Assembly (NCBI GenBank): GCA_937877605.1
Contig: CALFJA010000086.1
Location: 1 to 64,000, forward strand
Length of the DNA stretch: 64,000 nucleotides
DNA from: an uncultured Prevotellaceae bacterium
GTDB taxonomy: Bacteria > Bacteroidota > Bacteroidia > Bacteroidales > Bacteroidaceae
Direction of reading: 5' to 3'
This document shows, piece by piece, positions 17,477 to 25,631 of this stretch. The notes beneath the pieces were generated by a model, which saw only the letters and a program-made list of their open reading frames with translations, made no database searches and was not told where the DNA came from. Within the stretch, counting starts at the first letter, position 1; each line of letters opens with the position of its first letter. Position numbers and translations under genes: made by a program.

Positions 17477-18433
17477 TCAGTCTTGTTTGAACAGTGCGTC
17501 GACAAAGCGCTTCTTGTCGAAGAGTTGCAGGTCTTCGATGCCCTCTCCGACACCGATGTACTTGACTGGAACCTGCAGTTGGTCGCTGATACCGATGACC
17601 ACTCCGCCCTTTGCCGAGCCGTCCAGTTTGGTGATGGCCAGCGCATTGATTTGCGTCACGGCCGAGAACTGCTTGGCCTGCTCGAAGGCATTCTGCCCGG
17701 TAGAGCCGTCCAACACGAGCAGCACTTCATCGGGAGCGGTGTCAACCACTTTCTTCATCACCTCTTTTATTTTCTTCAGCTCGTTCATCAGCCCCACTTT
17801 GTTGTGCAGACGCCCTGCCGTGTCTATCAGTACGACATCTGCATTGTTGGCCTTTGCCGACTGAAGGGTGTCGAACGCCACTGAAGCAGGGTCGCTACCC
17901 ATCTGCTGTTTGATGACAGGTACGTCCACACGCTCTCCCCATATGCAGAGTTGGTCGACCGCTGCAGCGCGGAAAGTGTCGGCAGCACCGATATAAACGC
18001 GCTTTCCGGCATCCTTGAACTGATGGGCCAGTTTCCCAATGGTGGTGGTTTTGCCCACTCCGTTCACTCCGACAACGAGGATGACATAGGGCTTGTGATC
18101 CGCCGGCAAATCCCAGCCGGACATGTCAACGGTGTTGTTCTCTGCCAGCAGGGCAGCAGTCTCGTCGCGAAGGATGCCGTTCAATTCGTTGGTGGTTACA
18201 TATTTGTCGCGAGCCACACGCTCCTCTATGCGGCGGATAATCTTCAGCGTGGTGTCAACACCGACATCGCTGGAGATGAGAATTTCCTCCAAATCATCAA
18301 GCACCTCGTCGTCAACCGTCGATTTGCCGGTCACTGCACGGGCTATTTTGTCGAAAACACTTTGTTTGGTCTTCTTGAGACCTTCGTCCAGGTGCTCTTC
18401 CTGTTTCTTATTGAATAATCCGAAAAATGCCAT
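17477..18433 (-). CDS. ftsY: Signal recognition particle receptor FtsY
   Basis: FtsY is the membrane-side GTPase that receives SRP-bound ribosomes. The 318-residue protein has a short charged N-terminal region, the NG-domain P-loop GVNGVGKTTTIGKLA, DTAGRLHN and the TKLDGSAKGG guanine-specificity region. It starts the ftsY-rimO-HU-HU unit. A TACTTTTG box (18453-18460, minus strand) lies about 20 bases ahead of the ATG and could be its promoter -7 element. Confidence 0.95.
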   Translation of the reverse strand: MAFFGLFNKKQEEHLDEGLKKTKQSVFDKIARAVTGKSTVDDEVLDDLEEILISSDVGVDTTLKIIRRIEERVARDKYVTTNELNGILRDETAALLAENNTVDMSGWDLPADHKPYVILVVGVNGVGKTTTIGKLAHQFKDAGKRVYIGAADTFRAAAVDQLCIWGERVDVPVIKQQMGSDPASVAFDTLQSAKANNADVVLIDTAGRLHNKVGLMNELKKIKEVMKKVVDTAPDEVLLVLDGSTGQNAFEQAKQFSAVTQINALAITKLDGSAKGGVVIGISDQLQVPVKYIGVGEGIEDLQLFDKKRFVDALFKQD

Positions 18434-19101
18434 AATCTGATAATTTGCTTTGCAAAAGTATAAAAAATCTCACAAATATGTGCGAACTGCCGGCAAATTA
18501 ATTGTAAAAAAATCAATTCTTTGAAATCTCTGTAATAAATAATAATAACATCATGTATTAAAGCAAGTTAAGTAATTATTTCTACAAAATGCTTTAATAA
18601 AATTAGATAAGGGGAAGAAAAAATCAGCATGAAAAATCCGCAAAAGAGATGTTAAAATTTGTTTTTCAAGGCCGTTCCCCCTTATTTTTCTGCCGATTTC
18701 ACCGATATTTTTCCCTGTTTTTCGGCTTTTCTGACTGCATTTTCCATTGTTTCGCACGCCAAAAGAGTCCATTTCGCATTCCAAGACCTATCCTTTTATG
18801 GTGCAAATGGGCTCCTTTCGGAACGCGCTCTGCCGTCGGACTGTCCTATTGTAAAGACAAATTTCTGATTATCAGGCGCTTACGAAAAGTGCCCAAATTC
18901 TTCAGGATTTGGGCACAACAGTGGTATCAATCACAAATTATTGATTCTGGAGACACTTGTTTTTTTCAGTTATCGGACATCTGCATTACAAATTTCATAC
19001 GATGCACCCTTCCCATATTTTTTCGGGATGCTGCACAAAGTTTTTTATTTATAAAAAGATTTTAATACATTTGCAACAGTTTACACATTAAATTTATTAC
19101 C
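18434..19101. other. Long divergent intergenic region between ftsY and the dicarboxylate transporter
   Basis: No convincing gene is seen in these 668 bases; the open frames here read as low-complexity. The region holds the ftsY promoter box, a decayed copy of the AAAAGAGCCCC-type repeat around 18750-18775, and a perfect 10-bp hairpin (GTGCCCAAAT / ATTTGGGCAC, 18889-18916). A TACATTTG box (19066-19073) stands 29 bases before the transporter start. The hairpin is not followed by a T-run, so it is not an ordinary terminator. Confidence 0.6.
19066..19073 (+). promoter_or_regulatory. Likely -7 box of the dicarboxylate transporter promoter
   Basis: TACATTTG fits the Bacteroidetes TAnnTTTG consensus and lies 29 bases before the ATG at 19102. 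A clear TTTG at the -33 distance is not visible. Confidence 0.5.
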
Positions 19102-20562
19102 ATGACTTTGACAATGATTGTACAATTGGCTATCGTTTTACTTGCCCTCTGGGTCGGTTCGCGCTATGGCAGCCTGGCCTTGGGAGCCATTTCCGGCATT
19201 GCCCTGGCCATTTTGGTTTTCGGATTTCAAATGAAGCCGAGTTCCCCACCCACCGATGTCATCTACATTATTATTGCAGCCGTAACCTGTGCGGGCATCA
19301 TGCAAGCCTCGGGCGGCATGGACTGGCTCATCCAGATTGCCGAGCGGTTGCTCCGCAAGCATCCCGACCGCATCACTTTCCTGGCTCCCCTTTGCACCTT
19401 CTTCCTTACAGTGTTGGTGGGAACAGGGCATGTGGTATACACGCTGATGCCCATCATCTGCGACATCGCCCTGAAGAAAGGTATCCGTCCTGAGCGTCCC
19501 TGCGGCATCGCAAGTATTGCGTCGCAGATAGGTATCACCTGCTCGCCCATCGCAGCCGCCGTGGTAGCCTTCGTTACCATCTCTGGCGAGAACGGCTTTG
19601 CCATAACCATACCCAAGGTGCTGATGGTCACCATTCCGGCATGCCTCATTGGCATCCTGATGGCATCGTTGGCATCCTACCGCCGTGGCCTTGACCTGGA
19701 CAAAGACCCCGAGTTCCAGAAAAAGATTGCCGATCCCGTGCAGTATACCTACATTTATGGTAACAACGCCACGACGCTCGACAAGGAGGTGTCGAAGGAA
19801 AGCAAGTTGGCCGTCTACATCTTCCTCGGTGCGCTGGCAGTGATTGTGCTGTTTGCCATTTTCCCCGGCCTGCTTCCCTCCTACAGCAGCATCAAGGCCA
19901 TTGCAGGTGCTCCCGCCGTCGACCTGGGTAACGGCATTTCCGAGAGTGCCAAGCAGATAGCCGGTGCCGGCATCGTACTCGACGGCGTAACGGAACAGGT
20001 ACAGACCAAGTTACAGATGAACCTGGTCATCCAGATTGTGATGATTTCCGCCGCAGCGCTTATGATTATCTGCTGCAAGGCGTCTCCCAAGAAAGCCGTC
20101 GGAGGCGCCGTATGGCAGAGCGGCATGGTAGCCGTGGTTGCCATCTACGGCATTGCCTGGCTGGCCAATACCTATTTCGACAGCTACAAGCCCGAGATGC
20201 AGGCCATGCTCACCGAACTGGTGACAAAATATCCCTGGGCAATGGCGTTTGCTTTCTTCCTGGTGTCTGTGCTCATCAACTCACAGGGAGCCGTGGTTGT
20301 CTCCATGCTCCCGCTGGCCTACTCGCTGGGCATTGAGGGCTGGGTGCTGCTCGGTATCATGCCGTCGGTCTACGGCTACTTCTTCATTCCGAACTATCCT
20401 TCCGACATCGCCACTGTCAACTTCGACCGCACTGGCACTACTGTGATTGGCAAGTACCTGCTCAACCACAGTTTCATGATGCCCGGACTGATACACATCT
20501 TCACTTCGACCATTTGCGGCTACGGCATTGCCTACCTCTTCCATGCACTTGGCGTAATCTAA
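19102..20562 (+). CDS. dcuB: Anaerobic C4-dicarboxylate transporter, DcuA/DcuB family
   Basis: This 486-residue membrane protein should exchange fumarate, malate or aspartate for succinate during anaerobic fumarate respiration. The N-terminal helices (TMIVQLAIVLLALWVGSRYG) and the region APLCTFFLTVLVGTGHVVYTLMPII are typical of Dcu antiporters. The conserved stretch GIASIASQIGITCSPIAAAVVAF also fits. The hydrophobic profile suggests 10-12 helices. It is somewhat longer than the E. coli proteins because of a polar central insert near residues 205-235. No two-component regulator is next to it. Confidence 0.9.
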   Translation: MTLTMIVQLAIVLLALWVGSRYGSLALGAISGIALAILVFGFQMKPSSPPTDVIYIIIAAVTCAGIMQASGGMDWLIQIAERLLRKHPDRITFLAPLCTFFLTVLVGTGHVVYTLMPIICDIALKKGIRPERPCGIASIASQIGITCSPIAAAVVAFVTISGENGFAITIPKVLMVTIPACLIGILMASLASYRRGLDLDKDPEFQKKIADPVQYTYIYGNNATTLDKEVSKESKLAVYIFLGALAVIVLFAIFPGLLPSYSSIKAIAGAPAVDLGNGISESAKQIAGAGIVLDGVTEQVQTKLQMNLVIQIVMISAAALMIICCKASPKKAVGGAVWQSGMVAVVAIYGIAWLANTYFDSYKPEMQAMLTELVTKYPWAMAFAFFLVSVLINSQGAVVVSMLPLAYSLGIEGWVLLGIMPSVYGYFFIPNYPSDIATVNFDRTGTTVIGKYLLNHSFMMPGLIHIFTSTICGYGIAYLFHALGVI

Positions 20563-20589
20563 CCATCATCAAGCCGTTTGCGAACTCCC

Positions 20590-21501
20590 ATGCTTTCCCG
20601 CATCCTACACACCACTGCCCTGCTCTTTGTCTTCGTCCTGGCACAGGCTCAAAGCAAGGGACTGCCACAGAATACCGCCCAGCTGGCATACATCGGCAAG
20701 TACAAGCACATTGCCGTTGAGCAGATGAAACGCTATGGCATCCCTGCCAGCATCACGCTGGCGCAGGGCATTCTGGAAAGCCGTTCAGGGCTGAGCGACC
20801 TTGCCACGAAGGGGAACAACCACTTCGGCATCAAGTGCCACGGCTGGACCGGTGCTACCGTCTATCACGACGATGACGAGCGGCAGGAATGCTTCAGGGC
20901 CTATAGGCATGCCCGGGACAGCTACGAGGACCACAGCCTGTTCCTCGTGAACAGCAGCCGCTATCGTCCGCTGTTCACGCTTTCGAGAACCGACTACAAG
21001 GGCTGGGCACGGGGGTTGAAGGCCTGTGGGTATGCTACCAATCCGCAGTATGCCGACCTGCTCATCGAACTTATTGAGCGCTACGATCTCCACCAGTTTG
21101 ACACCGGCAAGCACCAGCACCACGATATTGGCAATAATGGGAGCAACGATTCCGCCGAGCATCAGATATGGCTGTACAACAAGAACCTGTATGTTGTGGC
21201 CCGTCGTGGCGACACCTTCAAGTCTATCGGCAAGGAGGTGGGCATCTCCTACCGGAAACTGGCGCGCTACAACGAACGCGACAAGCACGACATGCTTGAC
21301 GAGGGCGACCTTGTCTACCTGAAAGGCAAGCGTTCAAAGGCTCCCAAGGATTTCAAGAATGTGCCTCACATCGTGCAGCCCGGCGAGAGTATGTACAGCA
21401 TTGCACAGAAGTATGGCATCACGCTGAAGTCACTTTACAAGAAGAATGGACTGCAGCCCGACCACAGTATACGGGTTGGAGAAAGACTTAAAGTATATTA
21501 A
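20590..21501 (+). CDS. Secreted glucosaminidase with two LysM domains
   Basis: The protein starts with a signal peptide (MLSRILHTTALLFVFVLAQAQ). A GH73-type N-acetylglucosaminidase domain follows, with SITLAQGILESRSGLS holding the catalytic-type Glu, then GNNHFGIKCH and SLFLVNSSRYRPLF. Two LysM repeats close it: YVVARRGDTFKSIGKEVGIS and HIVQPGESMYSIAQKYGIT. It should cleave peptidoglycan in the periplasm. The ATG at 20590 was preferred to a TTG four codons earlier. The stop TAA shares its last base with the ATG of the next gene, so translation is coupled. Confidence 0.9.
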   Translation: MLSRILHTTALLFVFVLAQAQSKGLPQNTAQLAYIGKYKHIAVEQMKRYGIPASITLAQGILESRSGLSDLATKGNNHFGIKCHGWTGATVYHDDDERQECFRAYRHARDSYEDHSLFLVNSSRYRPLFTLSRTDYKGWARGLKACGYATNPQYADLLIELIERYDLHQFDTGKHQHHDIGNNGSNDSAEHQIWLYNKNLYVVARRGDTFKSIGKEVGISYRKLARYNERDKHDMLDEGDLVYLKGKRSKAPKDFKNVPHIVQPGESMYSIAQKYGITLKSLYKKNGLQPDHSIRVGERLKVY

Positions 21502-22769
21502 TGTATATGCAACAGATGTCCCTTCGATTGCTCCGCTGCATGCTGTTGCTGCTTTCTATTGCAGCCGGCCATGCCTTTGCCCAGGATTTCGGCGATTACT
21601 TTCAGGAGAAGACGCTGCGCATTGACTATGTGCTCACCGGCGATGCCAATGAGCAGGAGATCAGTCTCGACTGCCTGAGTTGCCTTCCGCAGTGGTACGG
21701 CAAGCGTTTCCGTCTTGCCGAGACGCCGGTGGAGGGCAACGGGCAGATAAGCGTCTACGACCATCGTTCACATGTGCTTATCTACAAGCACAGTTTCTCC
21801 ACGCTCTTCCAGGAATGGCTTTCCTATCCTGAGGCAAAGACCTGCAGGAAGGCCTTTGAGCATGTGATGCTCATCCCCTACCCGAAGGACAGCGTGGAGA
21901 TAAGCATTGAGTTGCGCAACAACCGCAGGGAGGTGGTTGCTTCGCTGACGCATACCGTTTCGCCCGATGACATTCTCATACAGCCCAAGGGTTACGGTTG
22001 TGTCACTCCCTACACCATCGTACAGCAGGCTGCTGACACGCTTCATTGTGTGCGCATCGCTTTTGTGGCTGAAGGTTATCAAGAAAAGGAGATGCCTATT
22101 TTCATGGGCGATGTGGCGGTTGCCGTCGATGCCCTTTTCCAGCACGAGCCCTTCAAGCGCAACCGGGAAGATTTTCAGATTATTGCCGTGCAGTCCCCTT
22201 CTGCCGACAGCGGTGTCAGCGAGCCGAAGCACGGCAGTTGGAAGGCAACCGCCGTCGGCTCGCACTTCGACACTTTCTACATGGACCGCTACCTGACGAC
22301 CCAGCGCATGAAAGTGCTGCACGACCTGCTGGCGGGTACTCCCTATGACCACATCATCGTTTTGGCGAACACCAGCAACTACGGTGGCGGCGGCATTCTG
22401 AACCACTACAATCTCTCCATGACCCATCATCCGAAATTCCGTCAGGTGGTGGTGCACGAGTTCGGTCACAGTTTTGCCGGACTTGCCGACGAGTATGCGT
22501 ATGAGTCAGAGCAAATTCCGATGTATCCTCCCGATGTGGAGCCATGGGAGCCGAACATCACCACGCTGGTGAGTTTCGAGGATAAGTGGTCTGGGTTCAT
22601 GGAGAAGGCTGACGGCATTGGGCTGTATGAGGGTGCGGGATATAATCTTAAGGGTATTTACCGTGCCTTCCCCGACTGCCGTATGCGTACGAACGAGCAT
22701 CCGGAATTCTGTCTGGTCTGCCAGCAGGCAATCCAGGAAGTCATCGGTTTCTATACTGGCAAACAATAA
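21501..22769 (+). CDS. Secreted M64-family metallopeptidase
   Basis: The 422-residue protein has a signal peptide ending near GHAFAQ and an N-terminal beta-rich domain (about 25-170). The peptidase domain reads CVRIAFVAEGYQEKEM and DDLLAGTPYDHIIVLANT-like, then the zinc motif HEFGHSFAGLADEY (HExxH with a downstream Glu/Asp). This matches the M64 (IgA peptidase-like) family; the real substrate is unknown. The start overlaps the stop of the glucosaminidase gene by one base. The gene forms a three-gene unit with the glucosaminidase and the TPR protein. Confidence 0.9.
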   Translation: MYMQQMSLRLLRCMLLLLSIAAGHAFAQDFGDYFQEKTLRIDYVLTGDANEQEISLDCLSCLPQWYGKRFRLAETPVEGNGQISVYDHRSHVLIYKHSFSTLFQEWLSYPEAKTCRKAFEHVMLIPYPKDSVEISIELRNNRREVVASLTHTVSPDDILIQPKGYGCVTPYTIVQQAADTLHCVRIAFVAEGYQEKEMPIFMGDVAVAVDALFQHEPFKRNREDFQIIAVQSPSADSGVSEPKHGSWKATAVGSHFDTFYMDRYLTTQRMKVLHDLLAGTPYDHIIVLANTSNYGGGGILNHYNLSMTHHPKFRQVVVHEFGHSFAGLADEYAYESEQIPMYPPDVEPWEPNITTLVSFEDKWSGFMEKADGIGLYEGAGYNLKGIYRAFPDCRMRTNEHPEFCLVCQQAIQEVIGFYTGKQ

Positions 22770-22795
22770 CCAATAGCTATTTCCGAGTCCATCGC

Positions 22796-23383
22796 ATGTC
22801 CCGTCTGAGAATGATATTACTTTGCCTGCTAGTTGTTCCGCTGTGTCATGCCCAGATGAAAGACAGCGAGCGATTGGGTATTGCCATTGAGTATTTCCAG
22901 TCGGGCAAGTATCAGGAAGCCCGGAATATTTTGTTGGAGCTGGACAAGTCTTACACCCTCAACCCCCGTTTCAGGGCATACCTGGGTGTATGCTGTTTCT
23001 ATGAATGGGACTTCACGAAGGCGGTGGAGGTGCTTGACTCGGTTATTCCTCAGCTCACCACGCTCTCCCCTCAGGAGAGATCGGTCTACGCCTATGCCGC
23101 AGCGGAGAGTCATTTTGTCTTGGCGCACTACGGGGAAGCCATCCCCTACTTTGTTCAGGTATTGTCGCTTTGCCATCCTGACGAGCGTGGCGAAGCGTAT
23201 TTCAAGTTGGCCTTCTGCCATCTTTCGGAAGAAGACTATGTGCGCGCCTATGGTTGTTTGGAGCAGTCGTTGAGTTACTACGAGCGCTACCAGTGCACTC
23301 CGGAGCATCAGGGTCGGATGGTTCAGATTCGGAATATGTTGTTGGGCGCGGAAGCGCGTGTAAAGCGTTTGATAAGGGAGTAA
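22796..23383 (+). CDS. Small secreted TPR protein
   Basis: The 195-residue protein has a signal peptide (MSRLRMILLCLLVVPLCHA) followed by TPR-like helix pairs: LGIAIEYFQSGKYQEARNIL, ESHFVLAHYGEAIPYFVQVL and KLAFCHLSEEDYVRAYGCLE. It starts 26 bases after the M64 peptidase gene and probably ends that operon. A periplasmic adaptor role for the hydrolase and peptidase is an inference from context. Confidence 0.8.
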   Translation: MSRLRMILLCLLVVPLCHAQMKDSERLGIAIEYFQSGKYQEARNILLELDKSYTLNPRFRAYLGVCCFYEWDFTKAVEVLDSVIPQLTTLSPQERSVYAYAAAESHFVLAHYGEAIPYFVQVLSLCHPDERGEAYFKLAFCHLSEEDYVRAYGCLEQSLSYYERYQCTPEHQGRMVQIRNMLLGAEARVKRLIRE

Positions 23384-23409
23384 TGGGACACAACCGACGG
23401 AGCAGCAAG

Positions 23410-23433
23410 GGCAAAGAGAACTTTCTCTTTGCC
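23410..23433. repeat. Near-perfect palindrome, possible hairpin
   Basis: GGCAAAGAGAA at 23410-23420 is complementary to 23423-23433, giving an 11-bp stem with almost no loop. It follows the TPR gene by 27 bases. There is no T-run after it, so a processing or transcription-stop role is uncertain. Confidence 0.5.
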
Positions 23434-23546
23434 GAGTCGCGACGGAGGAAAAGGCGGCAGCCTTAAATATTATTGAGATCAGTTCGCTTGGGGATGCGTT
23501 TTTGCGTCCCTATGTGGTTTTGAGGTTGTAAGGTTGGAGGTTTGGT

Positions 23547-23573
23547 TCTTGCCTGTGGCGAGCGCATAGCGAG
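23547..23573. repeat. Palindromic repeat copy, AGCGCATAGCGAG core
   Basis: This copy matches the one at 293-320 in about 23 of 28 aligned positions. It lies at the left edge of the G/T-rich block, just before the end of nspC. Confidence 0.5.
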
Positions 23574-23596
23574 TGTTTGGGAGTTGAGGAATGTTT

Positions 23597-24775
23597 TTAG
23601 TCCATTCTGTTGAGGTAGTCTTGGTATGTGAAGTGTCTGAGTGTTTCGAGTTGTCCGTTTGTGTGTAGTATTGCGATGTCTGGGTGTTGGAGTCCGTTGA
23701 ACATGTGTGTTTTGACGGTTGTGTAGTGTATCATGTCTTGGAAGATGATGTTTTCTCCGATTTGTAGTTGATGGTCGAACTGGTATGCGTCGATGTAGTC
23801 ACCTGCGAGGCATGAGTTGCCTGCGAGTCGGTAGGTGGTTTGGTTGTTTGGGGGGTTGGTGGTTTGGTTGTTTGGGGGGTTGGTGGTTTGGTTGTTTTGG
23901 AGTGGTGTGTTTATTGTTTTTGCGTTTTTGACTTGTGGTTTGTATGGCATTTCGAGTGTGTCTGGCATGTGGCATGCGAATGAGACGTTGAGTATGGCTG
24001 TTTTTATGTTATGTTGTGTGACGATGTCGTTGACTTGTGCGACGAGTGTTCCTGTTTGCCATAGGAATGCGGATCCTGGTTCGAGTATGAGTTGCAGGTT
24101 TGGGTATTGTTTTTTGAAGTTGTTGAGTAGTTGTATGAGTAGTTTTTGGTTATAGTTTTTGTGTGTGACGAGGTGTCCTCCTCCGAAGTTTATCCATTTG
24201 AGTTTTGGCAGCCAGTGTTGGAATTTTTGTGTTATGTGTTGTAGTGTTTGCTGGAATTCTTCTGCTGTGCTTTCGCAGTGGTTGTGGCAGTGGAATCCTT
24301 GTATGTATGTTGGTAATTGTTTTGGGAGTTGTTGTTGTGTGATTCCGAATCTGGAGCCTGTTGTGCAGGGGTTGTATTGTTGTGTTTTGACGGTTGAGAA
24401 TTCGGGGTTGATTCTGATTCCGATTGAGATGTCTGGGTTTATTTTTTGTGCTATGTGTGCGTATTGTTGTGCTTGTGTGATTGAGTTGAAGGTGAGGTGT
24501 GATGAGAGTTTTGCGAGTGTTTTTATGTTTTGTTGGTTGTATGCGGGTGTGTATGTGTGTGTTTTTGTTCCGAATTTTTGTGTGGCGAGTATTGCTTCGT
24601 ATGTTGATGATGCCGTTGTTGCGTTGATGTATTGGCGGAAGATTGGGAATGTTTTCCAGAGTGCGAATGCCTTGAGTGCGAGTATGAATTGTGCTCCGGT
24701 TTGTTGTTGTACTTGTTGTATGAGTTGTAGGTTTTGCCGGAGTAGTTTTTCTTCGATGATGTAGGTTGGTGTCAT
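23597..24775 (-). CDS. nspC: Carboxynorspermidine decarboxylase with repeat insertion
   Basis: NspC is a PLP-dependent fold III decarboxylase that makes spermidine or norspermidine from the carboxy precursor. The PLP lysine is Lys35 in ALALKAF-like context. The HCHNHCES and INFGGGHLVT motifs, the LEPGSAF loop and the YRLAGNSCLAGD active-site segment are all present. Between EMPYKP and YRLAGN there is an insertion of about 25 residues, mostly Asn, Gln, Thr and Pro, encoded by a 24-bp minisatellite (23834-23900). The sense strand is extremely A/C-rich; bases 24481-24540 of the plus strand contain a single C. The start ATG is preceded by a CAAC/AAAC leader. The partner dehydrogenase gene is not in this window. 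Confidence 0.92.
   Translation of the reverse strand: MTPTYIIEEKLLRQNLQLIQQVQQQTGAQFILALKAFALWKTFPIFRQYINATTASSTYEAILATQKFGTKTHTYTPAYNQQNIKTLAKLSSHLTFNSITQAQQYAHIAQKINPDISIGIRINPEFSTVKTQQYNPCTTGSRFGITQQQLPKQLPTYIQGFHCHNHCESTAEEFQQTLQHITQKFQHWLPKLKWINFGGGHLVTHKNYNQKLLIQLLNNFKKQYPNLQLILEPGSAFLWQTGTLVAQVNDIVTQHNIKTAILNVSFACHMPDTLEMPYKPQVKNAKTINTPLQNNQTTNPPNNQTTNPPNNQTTYRLAGNSCLAGDYIDAYQFDHQLQIGENIIFQDMIHYTTVKTHMFNGLQHPDIAILHTNGQLETLRHFTYQDYLNRMD
23834..23900. repeat. In-frame 24-bp minisatellite inside nspC, about 2.7 copies
   Basis: The unit begins GGTGGTTTGGTTGTTTGG and is repeated at 23834-23857, 23858-23881 and partly at 23882-23900. Because 24 is a multiple of three, gain or loss of units keeps the nspC frame and changes the length of an Asn/Gln/Thr/Pro loop. 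The unit core equals the intergenic TTGGTTGTTTGG leader motif. Confidence 0.85.
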
Positions 24776-24797
24776 GGTGGTTGTTTGGTTGTTTGGG
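24776..24797. repeat. TTGGTTGTTTGG leader motif before nspC
   Basis: Read on the minus strand, this is a CAAC/AAAC tract directly upstream of the nspC ATG. It matches the tract before DUF1015 (5556-5573) and the core of the minisatellite in nspC. Confidence 0.5.
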
Positions 24798-24828
24798 TGT
24801 AAAGTTAGGATTTTTATTTGAGATATGG

Positions 24829-24858
24829 TTGTTGTTTATTGTATTTTTTGTATTTTTG
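24829..24858 (+). promoter_or_regulatory. Promoter of the thiE-like gene (TTG-N19-TATTTTTG)
   Basis: A TTG at 24829-24831 stands 19 bases before TATTTTTG at 24851-24858, which fits the Bacteroidetes primary sigma factor pattern. The thiE-like start is 30 bases further on. The G/T-rich background raises the chance of a random match. Confidence 0.5.
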
Positions 24859-24887
24859 CGGTTAGATTATTAAGTTGCTTTGGAGTT

Positions 24888-25502
24888 ATGAAGTTAGTTG
24901 TTATGACGCGTTCCTCGTTTTTTGTGGAGGAGGATAAGATACTTTCGAGTTTGTTTGAGGAGGGTCTTGACCGTCTTCATTTGTACAAGCCTGGTGCGTC
25001 TCCTTTGTTTTCGGAGCGTTTGTTGTCGTTGTTGGATGAGGTTTACCACAGGCGTATTATGGTTCATGAGCATTTTTACCTGAAGGATGAGTTTGGTCTT
25101 GGTGGTATCCACATTGATGCGGCTGATGATCGTGTGGTTCCGAAGGGTTACAGGGGTAGGATAAGCCGTGGTTGCACGGATTTATCGGAGTTGGGTGTGT
25201 TGAAGAGGTGTTCGGATTATGTTTTTCTGCGTAACATTTTCGACAGTATAGAGTACAAGGATCGTGGTGAGAAGTCGTCGTTTATGATGTCGGATTTGGA
25301 GCGTGCGTCGTCTGCGGGCTTGATAGACAAGCATGTGTATGCGCTGGGTGGGATGCGTCTTGAGAATGTTCATTTGGCAAAGGAGTTGGGTTTTGGTGGT
25401 GTTGTTATCTGCGGTGATTTGTGGAATCGTTTTGACATTCAGTCGGAGCGTGATTTCACTGGTATTATGAAGTATTTTGAGAAGTTGCGTAAGGCGATGT
25501 AG
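24888..25502 (+). CDS. Thiamine phosphate synthase-like protein (ThiE/TenI fold)
   Basis: This 204-residue TIM-barrel protein starts MKLVVMTRSSFF and shows the ThiE/TenI layout: LDRLHLYKPGASP, MVHEHFYLKDEFGLGGIHI (the usual HD region), RGRISRGCTDLSEL, DYVFLRNIFDS and VYALGGMRLENVHLAKELGFGGVVICGDLW at the phosphate-binding end. Some thiamine phosphate synthase residues appear altered and no other thi genes are nearby, so it may be a TenI-like homologue of unknown function. The start ATG at 24888 was chosen over one 21 codons upstream that would lie inside the promoter. The gene is G/T-rich on the coding strand, opposite in sense to nspC. Confidence 0.75.
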   Translation: MKLVVMTRSSFFVEEDKILSSLFEEGLDRLHLYKPGASPLFSERLLSLLDEVYHRRIMVHEHFYLKDEFGLGGIHIDAADDRVVPKGYRGRISRGCTDLSELGVLKRCSDYVFLRNIFDSIEYKDRGEKSSFMMSDLERASSAGLIDKHVYALGGMRLENVHLAKELGFGGVVICGDLWNRFDIQSERDFTGIMKYFEKLRKAM

Positions 25503-25556
25503 TTGGTGGAATGAGGTTGTGAGGTTATGAGGTGTGAGGTCCTCCCGACTCGCGTG

Positions 25557-25578
25557 CTCGTAGGAGCGCAGTAGCGAG
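25557..25578. repeat. Palindromic repeat copy, GCGCAGTAGCGAG core
   Basis: This 22-base copy matches the one at 26605-26626 in 19 positions. It lies between the thiE-like gene and prs. Confidence 0.55.
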
Positions 25579-25631
25579 CGATGAGGTGGAGGGTTGTGAG
25601 TACTATTTTATTACTATATTATTATGTTATT

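Noticed and set aside
16392..17864. 490-codon open frame on the plus strand
   Set aside because: It runs antisense to rimO and ftsY, both certain genes, and its product shows no family motif.
18551..18784. 77-codon open frame between ftsY and dcuB
   Set aside because: Its composition follows the A/T-rich non-coding background, and it overlaps a decayed repeat copy.
23410..23433. Intrinsic terminator after the TPR gene
   Set aside because: The stem is strong, but no T-run follows on either strand, so it was listed only as a palindrome.
23834..23900. Possible CRISPR-like repeats
   Set aside because: The units are directly adjacent without spacers and keep the nspC reading frame, so it is a minisatellite.
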